A DNA stretch of 47,158 nt, from contig FN648440.1 of assembly GCA_000310025.1 (NCBI GenBank), forward strand, positions 186,255-233,412, given 5' to 3'. The stretch comes from Ectocarpus siliculosus. Taxonomy: Eukaryota; Sar; Phaeophyceae; Ectocarpales; Ectocarpaceae. The first letter of the stretch is position 1; the number at the start of each line of letters is the position of its first letter. Below are positions 22,776 to 31,984 of this stretch, piece by piece. Made by a program: the position numbers and the translations under genes. The notes beneath the pieces were generated by a model. It was not told the DNA's origin, did no database searches, and worked only from the letters and a program-made list of their open reading frames with translations.

Positions 22776-24338
22776 ATGGCTATTGAAACGAGGTCGCGCC
22801 AAGGGCGAACGGCAGGAAGAGGGCGGACTGGTGCGCGGGGGGCGGCCAGGTCTGCTGGGCGGTCTACGTCGAGGGCCGCGGCGGCAGCAAAGTCAACTGG
22901 GCGCTCCATGTCACGGCGGCCTTCCCGGGCGGTAGTGCGTACGCCTGAGCGGGGAGCGGGCCGCCCGTCGCGGGCACGGTCGTCCCCCACAGACTGGGGT
23001 GACGGAGGCACTGACCGCGCCACCATGGACGGTTTCCGCCGTGAGTTGAAGGAGCTACGGCGCCAGACCGCGGAACGCGACGACGTCATCGAACACCTCC
23101 AGGAAGTCGTCGCCAGCAGGAACGGCGCGATCCAACAGCTCCAGGCCGAGATCGACGACGTCGTCCGCCGGGGTCCCGATTCCGATCCGCCGGAGGCGGG
23201 CGCCGCGGGAGCGGGAGCTCGCGCGGAGAACGGCGGGGTGGCCATCGTGGGGACGGTTGCGCCGCCAGCGGGAGCTGGACGAGCGACGGAGACGATGAAC
23301 GTTTCATCCGGACACATTCAGCAGGTCGCTTTCAAGGAGGACCTGAAAGCATGGCGCAACCCCGCCGCCATCAAGCCCTGGCTCATCACCACGGAGCGGC
23401 CTCCGTTCGTCGGAATGTCGAAGACGAACATGCAGGCCGCCCTGCGAAGTGTAGCTCACGTGTCAGCTCCGGTGGTGGAGATGCTGAACAACCTGTCCGA
23501 CTTCGATATGCGCATGTTTGTGCCGAACGGGGACGATACCAGCGGGGAAGGGATCTCCCTGCCGGAGCACCTTGAGATTTTGATCGAGGCCATCCAGACG
23601 ATAGTATCGAAGGGCGTCATGTCCGACGAGGGCCTCCAACGCGTAGAGGTCCTGGTCAAAGGCCTGGACCGAGGGCTGAAGATGTTGCGACGGCACTGCA
23701 ACGAGTTTCGCAGCAAGCTGCGCAGCGCCGAAAACTACGACATGATGGCCGGACTGGTCAACGATGACCTCAATTGCTGGGCGGGGGAGCTTTTCGACGC
23801 GGCGACGACGTTCGCCAAAATACACGTGTCACCGCCGACCGCGGCCCAATTTCCCGCCGTCATCACGCCGGCGTGGCCCGACCTAACGGCATACGTCAAC
23901 GCTGGCGGCCTCCGCAACTTAACCAACCAGCCACAGCAGCAGCAGTCGTCCACATCAGGTTCGGGCAAGTCAAAGGCCGCGACAGCCGCGAGGAAGGGCG
24001 GGAATCAGTATTGCTTCGCCTTCAACTCGGAGGAAGGATGCCGTCGATCGGCCCGCGATTGCCGATGGGTCCATGCTATCGATCATAACAAACGCGGTGG
24101 CAAGCGGGCTGGGGGTCGCGGCAAGGATGCTTACGGCAGTGGCGGGGCGAGCAAAGGGGGCCGGGGCGGCGGCACCAGCGGCAGTAGTACCGATCGCGGG
24201 GGAGTCCGCAACAGATCTTCTAACGGTGGCGGCGGCCGCGGTGCAGGCGGAGAAGCCACTAGGGACACGGGCTCTGTCATGCGACAGGGCCAACCTCGAC
24301 GAGCTACCCGCGCGCACCTTCCGCCGAGGGTGCTGTGA
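22776..24338 (+). CDS. gag: Gag-like structural protein of the YR retrotransposon
   Basis: The product is 520 aa, starting at the first ATG after the hairpin array. Features in order: an Arg/Ser/Ala-rich basic N-terminus (1-75), a predicted coiled coil (about 86-131), a linker rich in Ala, Gly and Pro, a mostly helical central region (about 180-370) that may be the capsid-like part, a Gln-rich patch (386-390), a Cys-X8-Cys-X6-Cys-X3-His zinc-finger-like motif (C413, C422, C429, H433) and an RGG-rich C-terminus (440-490). The finger and RGG tail suggest RNA binding. Gag function is inferred from position and this layout; sequence similarity between gags of this order is generally low. The stop TGA at 24336-24338 shares its A with the ATG of pol. 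The region is more GC-rich than the flanking DNA. Confidence 0.85.
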   Translation: MAIETRSRQGRTAGRGRTGARGAARSAGRSTSRAAAAAKSTGRSMSRRPSRAVVRTPERGAGRPSRARSSPTDWGDGGTDRATMDGFRRELKELRRQTAERDDVIEHLQEVVASRNGAIQQLQAEIDDVVRRGPDSDPPEAGAAGAGARAENGGVAIVGTVAPPAGAGRATETMNVSSGHIQQVAFKEDLKAWRNPAAIKPWLITTERPPFVGMSKTNMQAALRSVAHVSAPVVEMLNNLSDFDMRMFVPNGDDTSGEGISLPEHLEILIEAIQTIVSKGVMSDEGLQRVEVLVKGLDRGLKMLRRHCNEFRSKLRSAENYDMMAGLVNDDLNCWAGELFDAATTFAKIHVSPPTAAQFPAVITPAWPDLTAYVNAGGLRNLTNQPQQQQSSTSGSGKSKAATAARKGGNQYCFAFNSEEGCRRSARDCRWVHAIDHNKRGGKRAGGRGKDAYGSGGASKGGRGGGTSGSSTDRGGVRNRSSNGGGGRGAGGEATRDTGSVMRQGQPRRATRAHLPPRVL

Positions 24339-27300
24339 TGCAGCCGACGAGGACGGCGCCGAGGAGACAGCAAGGTGGGATTGAGAGCCGTGATGAATGC
24401 GCCGTGGCATTACAGCAGTTAGCACAGGCCACCGACTCTCAATCCATCCGAAGATCATTAGGCAGTTTAGCAGATTTGAATTTGAAATGGCTTGACAGGA
24501 ATGATGGGCATTTCGAATGCATGCTTGAAACATTGCGTACACTGCCTTGCCCGCGAGTTGACGCCGCACAAGTTCGGTGGTGGTTCGGTAACGTGAAGGA
24601 ATTTCCGAATATCGATCTGTTGATTCAAATTGTCAGCGAGGGAGCCCCTGTAGCAGTCACCGGACAAGGAGAAATGCGGGCTGCCATAGAGTACGGAAAC
24701 CACAGTTCGACAAGTAGATTCTCGGTGGAGATCAGGAAAACAATTGTGGAGGACGTTCTGGCCGGTCGAGCGTTTGTATTTCCTCGGGAGGAGGCTAGTC
24801 GCATTCCGGGTATTCGCGTGTCACCGACAACAGTTGCTGCGTCGGCGTCGAAGGTCAGGATATGTCACGATTTGACGAACGCTGTCGCCGGGCGAGGCGT
24901 CAACGACGACACCGATACGTCAGCAATTCCGGAATGTAAGACCGGACATGTCCTTCGGGAGGTCACCGGGCGCATTTTATATCTGCATAAGCTGGGCGTG
25001 CGTGATGTTGCAGTTCCTCCCCGCATACTGCTAGCACAGATGGATACTAAGAGTGCATACCGTCAGGTGCCGGTGGAGGTGAAAAAGTCACCGGTTTTCA
25101 GATATTTGTTCGAGGACTCTGCAATAATAGATCGATGCCTGCAATTTGGGTGGACTAGTTCGCCATCGTTGTGGGGTGTATGTGCAGCAGCTGTGGAACA
25201 CGCACACAACAACACGTCTTTTTCGAGTGCTGAAATCACGCGCGAAGGACGCGAGACCACAAGCCATGTACATGTAGTGCCGGCAAGAGAAGGCGAAGTC
25301 CGCGCCAAGTTGCCTCCCGACTGCGTTTTCCCCCCGGGTTCCGGAGGGAGGCTCCGGGACAAGTTTTGGGTGAGGACATATGTCGATGACGCGTTATTTG
25401 TCGAGTTGCAGAGTTTCCTAGGTGGAAGGCGATGCATTCGAGCGTCCCAATCGTTTGCGTCTGACAGCTTTCGTTTGTTCGGTAACCGTGACTCCGGAGA
25501 GCCCCCGTTGTTTGCTCAGGAAAAAACCACCCCATGGGATACGCGCGTGGAGATGTTGGGCTGGATGATAGACACAGTCGCCATGACTATTTCGGTTCCA
25601 CTAGCAAAAATAGCACAGAAGCGAGAGCTTCTGGCAGAGTGGCCAACAGACCGACAGTCGGCGTCAGTCAAGGATGTACGATCTTTGCTAGGCAAGCTGT
25701 TACACTTGTGTGAGGTAATCCGGCCCGGCAAGTTTTTCGTGTGCCGAATTCTGAACCAGCTGAAGCTAGCGCCACTCACGGCGAAAGACACAACCACGTC
25801 AGGGGTTGTTGCCCGTCGCACGAAACGGTATGGGCGCGTGGAGTTGGGTCCGGAGTTCCACGATGATTTAGGTTTTTGGCGACTGGCCGTAGAGATGGCC
25901 ACGGGAGCCGACGGTGTCACTAGATTGGGAGCTCCCCTGTTCTCTTGTTTTATGCAGCCGCCTTCCCTGACTCTAGTGAGTGATGCGAGCGGGGATGGCA
26001 TGGGAGGATATTGCTTGGAGACGCGCCAATGGTGGCGGGTAGATTACGAAGAAGACGTTCGAGTTCGCCTTCGCACCCGCGTGGAATCTAGGGACGATTT
26101 GTCGGTGAACGTGTTCGAGCTGCTAGGCATGGTGCTGACGGCGTGGGCTTTGACTGTTCACGCCGGGACGCGGCCAGAGTACCCGGGGCAGAGTATCTTG
26201 ATGAGGGGGGATAACATGAGTGCTGTACACTGGGTCAACAAATGCAGGGGGGCGCAAGAGCCTAGATCAGGAGCACTTATGCGTATGCTTGGGTGCTTAG
26301 AGATGCGCAGCGGTTGGCGGTTTCGGGCCAAGCATATCCGAGGCGTGGATAATACTTTGGCTGACGGTATTTCGAGATGGACGCGTGATGAAATCGCTGC
26401 TAACTTGCACGCCTACCGGCCCGATATTCGCAGGCAGGAACAACTTTTTGGGCCAAGAAGCAACGGACATTTCTTCCGCGGTCTTGGCCTCAAGCTCATC
26501 GGACGATCAGTTGCGAATTCGTCTCAACGCAATTACGCGTCAGGTTTCCGGTCTTGGTGTGTCTTTCGCAGGATGATGGGTTACGAGAAGTTCTTGAGCG
26601 CAGAGTCACCGCACACGGAGATGGTGTGGGCCTTGATTGACTTTGCGGCGTGGTGTTTCGAGTCGGAAGGAAACCAGGCCGGGACTATATCGGGGAAGTT
26701 GGCAGCGGTGCAGTACCACCACAGGGTGGAAGCACATGTAGAGATAGTCACTTCGTCGCCGTTGCTGAAGTGTGCACTTCGGGGCATTTCTAGGTCCCAC
26801 GCGGTCGCCGGGGTACGTCAACGAGTTCGATTGCCGATCACTTGGAGGATGTTGCGAGAAGGTGAGAGCATGATTCCCGCTTGGGGAGTGGGAGGACGCG
26901 TGATGTGGTTATGTTTGAGCTTGAGCTATTTCTTGATCACTCGGTCGGACGAAATGTTTGCTGACAGTTCCGGGGTCGGGCATCCAGTACATTGTCTCAC
27001 GAGACGGGATGTTGCGTTTTTCTCTGGGGAGGAACAGTTGGAGTATGTCCGATGGCGAGAGGCGGATAAGATAGAGGTGCACTTTAGAGGACACAAGGGT
27101 GACCAGGACCAGACGGGGTCGGTCAGGGCTCGTACACGGGATGAGATTAACGGCCCACAATCGGGGTACAGAGCAGACGGCGGAGCAGTTGCGCTGATGT
27201 TGGAGCTGTTGTCATGTCATGCAACGTTACCCGATGATGCGCCGCTATCATCATACCGTAGCGGTCGTGCAGTAAAGGTTCTGAAGTATGACCAAGCCCT

Positions 27301-27601
27301 TCGGGCGTTGAGAAAGATTGTCGAGAAGTCAGGGCGAAACCCAAAGGACTTTGCGTTACATTCGCTCCGGATTGGAGGGGCTTCCACCTTGGCGGCTGGA
27401 GGCAATGTCTCGGAAAGAGTAATCCAGAGAGCAGGAAGGTGGAAGTCTGATGCGTACAAACCGTATACAGTAGACAACACGGAAGACTCGCGAATGGTAT
27501 CGCGTATACTTGGGGACAAGGATAAGGGAGTCGAGCGGCAGCCAGGAGAAGGCACGGTGTGGGGTAGGCATAAGAAGAGGCTAATATCACCGAACGAGTA
27601 G
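24338..27601 (+). CDS. pol: Pol: reverse transcriptase, RNase H, tyrosine recombinase
   Basis: The product is 1087 aa from the ATG that overlaps the gag stop; residue numbers here count from that Met. The reverse transcriptase domain spans about 150-470 with QMDTKSAYRQVPV (Asp 236), FGWTSSPSLW and the YVDD box (348-351). RNase H follows with SDAS (Asp 549), a FELLG Glu (594), GDN (Asp 625) and an NTLADGISRW Asp (676). The tyrosine recombinase occupies about 715-1050: the first Arg in ITRSDE (869), HSLR (His 1008, Arg 1011), GRWKSDA (Trp 1035) and the likely nucleophile Tyr 1043 eight residues after the Trp. No methyltransferase domain, as found in DIRS1, is visible between RNase H and YR. The protein copies element RNA into DNA and should integrate a circle by YR strand exchange; this is established for the order by inference from its enzymology, not shown here. 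Confidence 0.95.
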   Translation: MQPTRTAPRRQQGGIESRDECAVALQQLAQATDSQSIRRSLGSLADLNLKWLDRNDGHFECMLETLRTLPCPRVDAAQVRWWFGNVKEFPNIDLLIQIVSEGAPVAVTGQGEMRAAIEYGNHSSTSRFSVEIRKTIVEDVLAGRAFVFPREEASRIPGIRVSPTTVAASASKVRICHDLTNAVAGRGVNDDTDTSAIPECKTGHVLREVTGRILYLHKLGVRDVAVPPRILLAQMDTKSAYRQVPVEVKKSPVFRYLFEDSAIIDRCLQFGWTSSPSLWGVCAAAVEHAHNNTSFSSAEITREGRETTSHVHVVPAREGEVRAKLPPDCVFPPGSGGRLRDKFWVRTYVDDALFVELQSFLGGRRCIRASQSFASDSFRLFGNRDSGEPPLFAQEKTTPWDTRVEMLGWMIDTVAMTISVPLAKIAQKRELLAEWPTDRQSASVKDVRSLLGKLLHLCEVIRPGKFFVCRILNQLKLAPLTAKDTTTSGVVARRTKRYGRVELGPEFHDDLGFWRLAVEMATGADGVTRLGAPLFSCFMQPPSLTLVSDASGDGMGGYCLETRQWWRVDYEEDVRVRLRTRVESRDDLSVNVFELLGMVLTAWALTVHAGTRPEYPGQSILMRGDNMSAVHWVNKCRGAQEPRSGALMRMLGCLEMRSGWRFRAKHIRGVDNTLADGISRWTRDEIAANLHAYRPDIRRQEQLFGPRSNGHFFRGLGLKLIGRSVANSSQRNYASGFRSWCVFRRMMGYEKFLSAESPHTEMVWALIDFAAWCFESEGNQAGTISGKLAAVQYHHRVEAHVEIVTSSPLLKCALRGISRSHAVAGVRQRVRLPITWRMLREGESMIPAWGVGGRVMWLCLSLSYFLITRSDEMFADSSGVGHPVHCLTRRDVAFFSGEEQLEYVRWREADKIEVHFRGHKGDQDQTGSVRARTRDEINGPQSGYRADGGAVALMLELLSCHATLPDDAPLSSYRSGRAVKVLKYDQALRALRKIVEKSGRNPKDFALHSLRIGGASTLAAGGNVSERVIQRAGRWKSDAYKPYTVDNTEDSRMVSRILGDKDKGVERQPGEGTVWGRHKKRLISPNE

Positions 27602-27619
27602 TAGCAGGATGACCTCGAG

Positions 27620-27823
27620 GTTGGCGAAGAGAATGGTAGGGTACCATTTTGGGGACTTGGTCATCTGAGACTACGGCGGGCAGTAAGATTAGCCCCTGCT
27701 GCGAGAAAAAGAGAATTTGTGGTTGCCGCTCAGAGGAAAGAGAGAGAAGCAGTTGGCACCTCTCTCTTTCCTTCGCCCGTGGAAAAATAATGATGAAGGC
27801 AATTCGAAAGGAAAACAATAAAG
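27620..27823 (+). repeat. B1 split direct repeat
   Basis: It starts 19 bases after the pol stop and matches 28177-28380 with 6 mismatches. Its last three bases, AAG, are also the first three of A2. Confidence 0.9.
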
Positions 27824-28112
27824 GGGAGATTTGTTGTAGGAGCAGACGGAAACAAATCAAGGTTTATTGAAAGTAGTCGAATTTGTAACGTCGTTGTTAG
27901 GGTATGCATAAATTGCTACGGAAATACGGGGTCCCCTCCCAAGCGGGAGCATGGGAGTAGCCACCACGTCGACACTCTATCGAAGCTAGGTGTTCACACA
28001 AAGTCTTACGAGGACTGGTCTAGAGAGAGCAACGCAGAGACAAGGAGCGAGGTGGACACTGTGAGGGCTTCGAGTGGTTTGCCAGCTGGAGGAGCGGCAA
28101 ACAACTTTGGTC
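27821..28112 (+). repeat. A2 split direct repeat
   Basis: Copy of A1 (20321-20612) with 6 mismatches, fused to B1. The B1-A2 joint would regenerate the B2-A1 circle junction. Confidence 0.9.
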
Positions 28113-28176
28113 TTTCCCGGCCACCCACCCCTTTCCTTTCGAAGGTGGGGGGAGGCAAGGACCGTTGCAGTTGCTA

Positions 28177-28380
28177 GTTGGCGAAGAAAATGGTAGGGTA
28201 CCATTTTGGGGACTTGGTCATCTGAGACTACGGCGAGCAGTAAGATTAGCCCCTGCTCCGAGAAAAAGAGAATTTGTGGTTGCCGCTCGGAGGAAAGAGA
28301 GAGAAGCAGTTGGCACCTCTCTCTTTCCTTCGGCCGTGGAAAAATAATGATGAAGGCAATTTGAAAGGAAAACAATAAAG
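28177..28380 (+). repeat. B2 split direct repeat (right end)
   Basis: Copy of B1. It ends in AATAAAG, which may include the polyadenylation signal, and marks the right terminus. The preceding 64-bp spacer (28113-28176) contains a C-rich and a G-rich run able to pair. Confidence 0.9.
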
Positions 28381-28436
28381 CGTTGTGCTGCTGCTGTCGA
28401 TAGGCATAAACGTGCGTCCAAAGCTGCGCTTAACCC

Positions 28437-28745
28437 TTGCTTGGCTTGCGGTACGTCAGCAAGTACGGCCGCCCGTTCTGCGCGTTTATTCTATGCTGCC
28501 AATCACTTGCGACGTGTGTCGACCTTTATCATGCGGTTGCGCGTGATTGAACGTGTGTATCTGTTGCTGTGCGTGCTGCTGTTGCGAAAAACAGCGTGGT
28601 GTGGACACATACGATTACCCCTGATAGGCCTGCGGTAGGTCTACAAGTACGGCCGACGCGTGCTGCGCGTCTATGCTCCGTGCTGTCAATCGTTTTGCGA
28701 CAGGTGTCGGCCTTTATCATGCGGTTGCGCGCGACTGAACGTGAA
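28437..28745 (+). repeat. imperfect duplication, about 125 bp, 185 bp apart
   Basis: 28437-28560 and 28622-28745 share GCAAGTACGGCCG-like, CTTTATCATGCGGTTGCGCG and TGAACGTG words. No gene is evident. Confidence 0.8.
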
Positions 28746-29035
28746 CTTTCTCCGGTGTCTAGTCCATACAGGTGTAGCAAAAAGCAAACTGGAGCTACGG
28801 TTTTTTATTATTTTCCCATACTAAAAGTAAGAAATGTGTCACGACACGGGGACCATCCTGCAAGTATATACGTGCATACATCTACAATTTCTACTTCGTG
28901 CTGTACCCCTGCTGCTGTACTGCAGCGTGCACAAAGTCTGTTCCTCCCCCCCACCTCACAAATCACAGCTAGCTCTCACCGCCAGAGCAGCGTGCACCCT
29001 CTTTCTCTCCCGCTATCAATCTACGACATTCATCA

Positions 29036-29176
29036 ATGGCTCGTCAAACCCGCGCCGACGCCTCCAGCTCCGCTCCGAAGTCATCGTCCTCCACCGCTGG
29101 ATCCTCTCTTGGCGTAGGTCTCCACCGGCTGCTTCTACACCCGCCGCCCACGGCTTTACACCCGCCGCCCACGAGC
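29036..29176 (+). other. short open frame of unknown origin before the Helitron relic
   Basis: An ATG-started frame encodes a Ser/Ala/Pro-rich stretch that fuses into the helicase relic at about 29177. The low-complexity part is absent from the second Helitron relic. No function assigned. Confidence 0.3.
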
Positions 29177-29945
29177 GGTGCCGGAACAACGGAATTTGAA
29201 CACCTCATTGAACAAGTCTACCCCGACCTCTCGGAAGCTAACCACCACAACATCTACAAGAGACCGTGCGTGGCATTCTAGCACCCATAAATGATAACAT
29301 TGACCAGATCAATGACATCATCCTTCGTAAAATGCCAGGAAGTGTTCATGAACAACTTACTTCAGACAGGATCATCAAAGACGACGAAAACATGCCAGAT
29401 GTTATTTCCGTCAAATACCTCACTAGCATCAACGTCCCCGGCACGCCACCGTAGAAACTCAACCTCAAAGTTGAAGCATTGATCTGCTTCATCAGGAACA
29501 TCAGCTTTGATTGCGGTCTCGTCAATGGCAAATGGGGGGTTATTCGAGGAATTTCAAGGCGCGTTATTGACGTTGAAGTTCTCTCCGATTAATCTCCTAT
29601 CATCGTTAAAATACCACGCATGTGCTTCGACGTCAAAGTGTGACCCCGCGGTTTTACCTTTCACCGTTACCATTCCCTGTCAGATTGTGTTACGCTAGGC
29701 ATGACCATCAAAGCATCTCCAGGACAAACTTAAACAAAGGTCGGCCTCGACCTCAGGGGATTGGTCTTCTTCTGGCACCGTCAGTTGTACGTTGCCGTTA
29801 GCCGTACAACATACAGGGACAATATCCTATGCCTCGTTGAACATGGATCATCTCGTCAACGACGTTCCCCACGTGCACAACGTCGTCTTCTCTGAGTTCA
29901 TTGTTGCAGCCACTAGTCAACTACCTTGTCACCATGACCAAGGCG
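29177..29945 (+). pseudogene. Helitron-type PIF1 helicase relic, copy 1
   Basis: Translated pieces match the C-terminal half of Helitron RepHel helicases: LIEQVYPDL, LAPINDNIDQIND, a KLNLKV-LICFIRN segment, a degenerate motif V (TLGMTIKASPGQT) and motif VI (RQLYVAVSRTTYRDNI). The frame is broken by a frameshift at about 29262, a TAG at 29452-29454, a TAA after about 29610 and further indels. In the intact family this enzyme unwinds DNA for rolling-circle transposition. The Rep endonuclease half and the Helitron ends were not found, so this is a decayed fragment. Confidence 0.75.
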
Positions 29946-30204
29946 AAGGATGCACTAAGCACATCGCCCAATGATGGCGAAAGCGGTGGTGCGGGCAACA
30001 ACAACGGCAGCAACACCAACAACGGGAACAACAGCAACCAAGAATCTTGGAAAGTTGTCAATGAAATCGGTGATGCGGCATTGCTACTAAGTAGGATGCG
30101 TTGCCCGTCGAGTTTTCAACTACCTCAACATGAACCAACTGATCAGAACGCAACTCACAGACCACATCAACGACAACCTTCATAACGCCTTACCAGGCTC
30201 TGGA
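29937..30204 (+). other. Asn/Gly-rich open frame, unrecognised
   Basis: A frame starting with ATG at 29935-29937 encodes a Gly/Asn repeat region and then an E-S-W-K-V-V-N segment. Reading on with a frame change gives an N-Y-L-N-M-N-Q-L-I-R-T-Q-L stretch that looks like formerly coding sequence. No family recognised; it may be the start of another decayed mobile-element gene. Confidence 0.3.
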
Positions 30205-30500
30205 CAAAACAACACTTTACGACTCCATCTTTGCTGGAATTAATTCAGAGAACATTCAAATAACTGGTCAACTTGAACAAACCCCTACCAAGGTTTCCCG
30301 GAATACCTCCATCTCATGTCTGTTCCAACTGCCTATGCTACCCATGTCGAGATTGCAGCTGCCCAACAGTTGTACTACCTTACCTTAGGACTACCCTCAT
30401 CGGCCAACCCTTTCCACCCCCTCCGTCCCATGATACATGCGATGTTTTGTACGGGGGCGAGCACTACCGAACATAAGAATATAGTCCATGACTTCTCGTC
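30205..30500 (+). repeat. inverted duplicate 1 of Helitron-associated segment
   Basis: Matches the complement of about 31690-31970 at about 85 percent by eye (CATCTCATGTCTGTTCCAAC and CTGCCTATRCHACCCATGTCG are shared). In the second copy it directly follows the VYPDL motif, while here about 940 bp of helicase and unknown sequence intervene. Confidence 0.75.
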
Positions 30501-30579
30501 TTCCTTTCCTACTTGCGTCACCCCCGGGGGGCTTGAAACCCACGTCCCGAGGGGGAATCTTGTAGTATGTATAGACTAT

Positions 30580-31400
30580 TGAGAGTAAACGTGCTTCAAC
30601 GTTGGGTATGGCGTTCGTCGAACCAATTTGATGAGTGCAAAATGTAGCTGTTGTAGGTATTTCGCTTTAGAACGGAAAGGCGAGGCACGGCGTATTGCGT
30701 GATGACCGCGGTCGGTGTTGACACCTCGCAGGGAAGGCAAGTTCTCTCCCCTACAGCAGCAATGTGCTGCAAACGACGGCCTTCCGTACCCGTGGTATGG
30801 CCGGGTTAACGACTTGCTGGAATTTTGTGGTGACCTCCTGCAGAGTCCATATATGCAAGACGTGTTGGGTGTTGGCTGCTGTTTCTTTGTACTATCAATC
30901 CTGTGGTCATTTGCTTCGTTCGGTGCTGGTGTGTACACGCGGCTGTCACGCATGTCTTTACGGATTGACCAAACCCCAAACTCGGGAGTTTGTCAACGCC
31001 CGACCCAGCGTCCGAACCCTAATACCACATGCGAGATGTGCTTAAGCTAAGGTCCACACTGGTCTGCCGTCCACGCACGCCATAATAGATGTGCGTGCTG
31101 TACAGCGGCTGTAATACTAGCCGTTGGTTGACGCTCTGTTGTACGTAATCGTGCGATGCTCAAGATACCGCATGTCTAGAATTCCTCACCACATACGTAT
31201 CCGATCACGATCATCGCTCAATTGTGAGATTACATGATCCGTCGGTCAACCGTTTTGGCGGTCGGGTGCAGACCAAGGCTGTCGTATTCAGCCTCACACA
31301 GAGGTGTGCAGTGTGCGCAATAAAACAGAAAGGAGAAAAATTCTCCACCTAGTCCATTTTCAAGAAGTGCGACGGAATTCATCGTTGTGTATATAACTTA
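30580..31400 (+). repeat. dispersed repeat D, copy 1
   Basis: An 820-bp unit aligning with 36677-37502 in direct orientation. Shared words are GGCACGGCGTATTG-GTGATG, TATGGCCGGGTTAACGAC, CTCACACARAGGTGTGCAG and AGTGCGACGGAAT. No ORF is conserved between copies. Each unit starts GAGAGTAAACGT and ends AACTTNGGGT; no terminal inverted repeats seen. It sits between the two oppositely oriented Helitron relics. Confidence 0.85.
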
Positions 31401-31423
31401 GGGTTATATAACTTAGGGTTATA

Positions 31424-31579
31424 CACAGAGACCAACCTCATATCGCCTCCGGGTGTGGCTTATTTTGGGGAATGCCGTATTCTTTTCGCCACGCAATGGT
31501 AGAGTTTTGTCAACAAGAACGTTCGCGACGATGTACATGATGGCGGGTAAAATGCCTCAATATGAGGTTGGTCTCTGTG
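31424..31579. repeat. 156-bp segment bounded by a perfect 20-bp inverted repeat
   Basis: CACAGAGACCAACCTCATAT at 31424-31443 is the exact complement of 31560-31579. The interior has no gene. It resembles a tiny MITE, but no target duplication was found. Confidence 0.75.
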
Positions 31580-31689
31580 ACCGGCAGACACCGAGGCAAA
31601 ATCGAAATTATTTCCATGCGTATTTGATGAAAACGCTGTCCGCACATCCCTCTGGAACCAGCAAGCGGCCACCAGGAGTTCACACAGAC

Positions 31690-31970
31690 AAATAGACGAG
31701 AAGTCATGGATTTTATCCTAATGTTCGGTAGTGCTCGCCCCCGTACAAAACATCGCTTGTATCATGGGACGGAGGAGGAGGAAAGGGTTGGCCGACGAGG
31801 GTATTCCTTATGTTAAGGTTGTACAACTGTTGGGCAGCTGCGATCTCGACATGGGTTGTATAGGCAGTTGGAACAGACATGAGATGGAGGTATTCCGGGA
31901 AACCTTGGCAGGGTTGTCCAGGTTGACCAGCTGTTTGAATGATCTCTGACTTGATTCCAGCAAAGATAGA
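31690..31970 (-). repeat. inverted duplicate 2 of Helitron-associated segment
   Basis: Partner of 30205-30500 on the opposite strand. It runs on without a gap into the VYPDL helicase relic at 31985. Confidence 0.75.
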
Positions 31971-31984
31971 GTGTCGTAAAAAGT

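Larger units (their letters stand above)
20321..28380 (+). mobile_element. complete PAT-like (DIRS-order) tyrosine-recombinase retrotransposon
   Basis: The 8.06-kb element has the split direct repeat layout known for PAT-like and Ngaro elements: A1 at the left end (20321-20612), then leader, gag and pol, then B1 (27620-27823) fused to A2 (27821-28112), a 64-bp spacer, and B2 (28177-28380) at the right end. A1 and A2 differ at 6 of 292 positions and B1 and B2 at 6 of 204, with no indels. The triplet AAG is shared by A and B and occurs at both outer ends and at the B1/A2 joint, as expected if a circular intermediate joined at AAG is integrated by a tyrosine recombinase without target-site duplication. 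Both ORFs are open. The RNase H, RT and YR motifs are present (see the pol entry). High repeat identity and intact ORFs suggest recent activity. Confidence 0.9.

Noticed and set aside
22772-23317. Long ORFs on the minus strand across gag (also 23970-24569, 25516-26001)
   Set aside because: They are complements of the GC-rich gag and pol coding sequence, without motifs of their own.
27147-27860. 237-aa minus-strand ORF
   Set aside because: It lies antisense to the YR domain and the B1/A2 repeats; no motif and no plausible start context.
31387-31425. Two TTAGGG words suggesting interstitial telomere repeats
   Set aside because: Only two copies occur, within a 17-bp TATA-rich duplication; not a telomeric tract.
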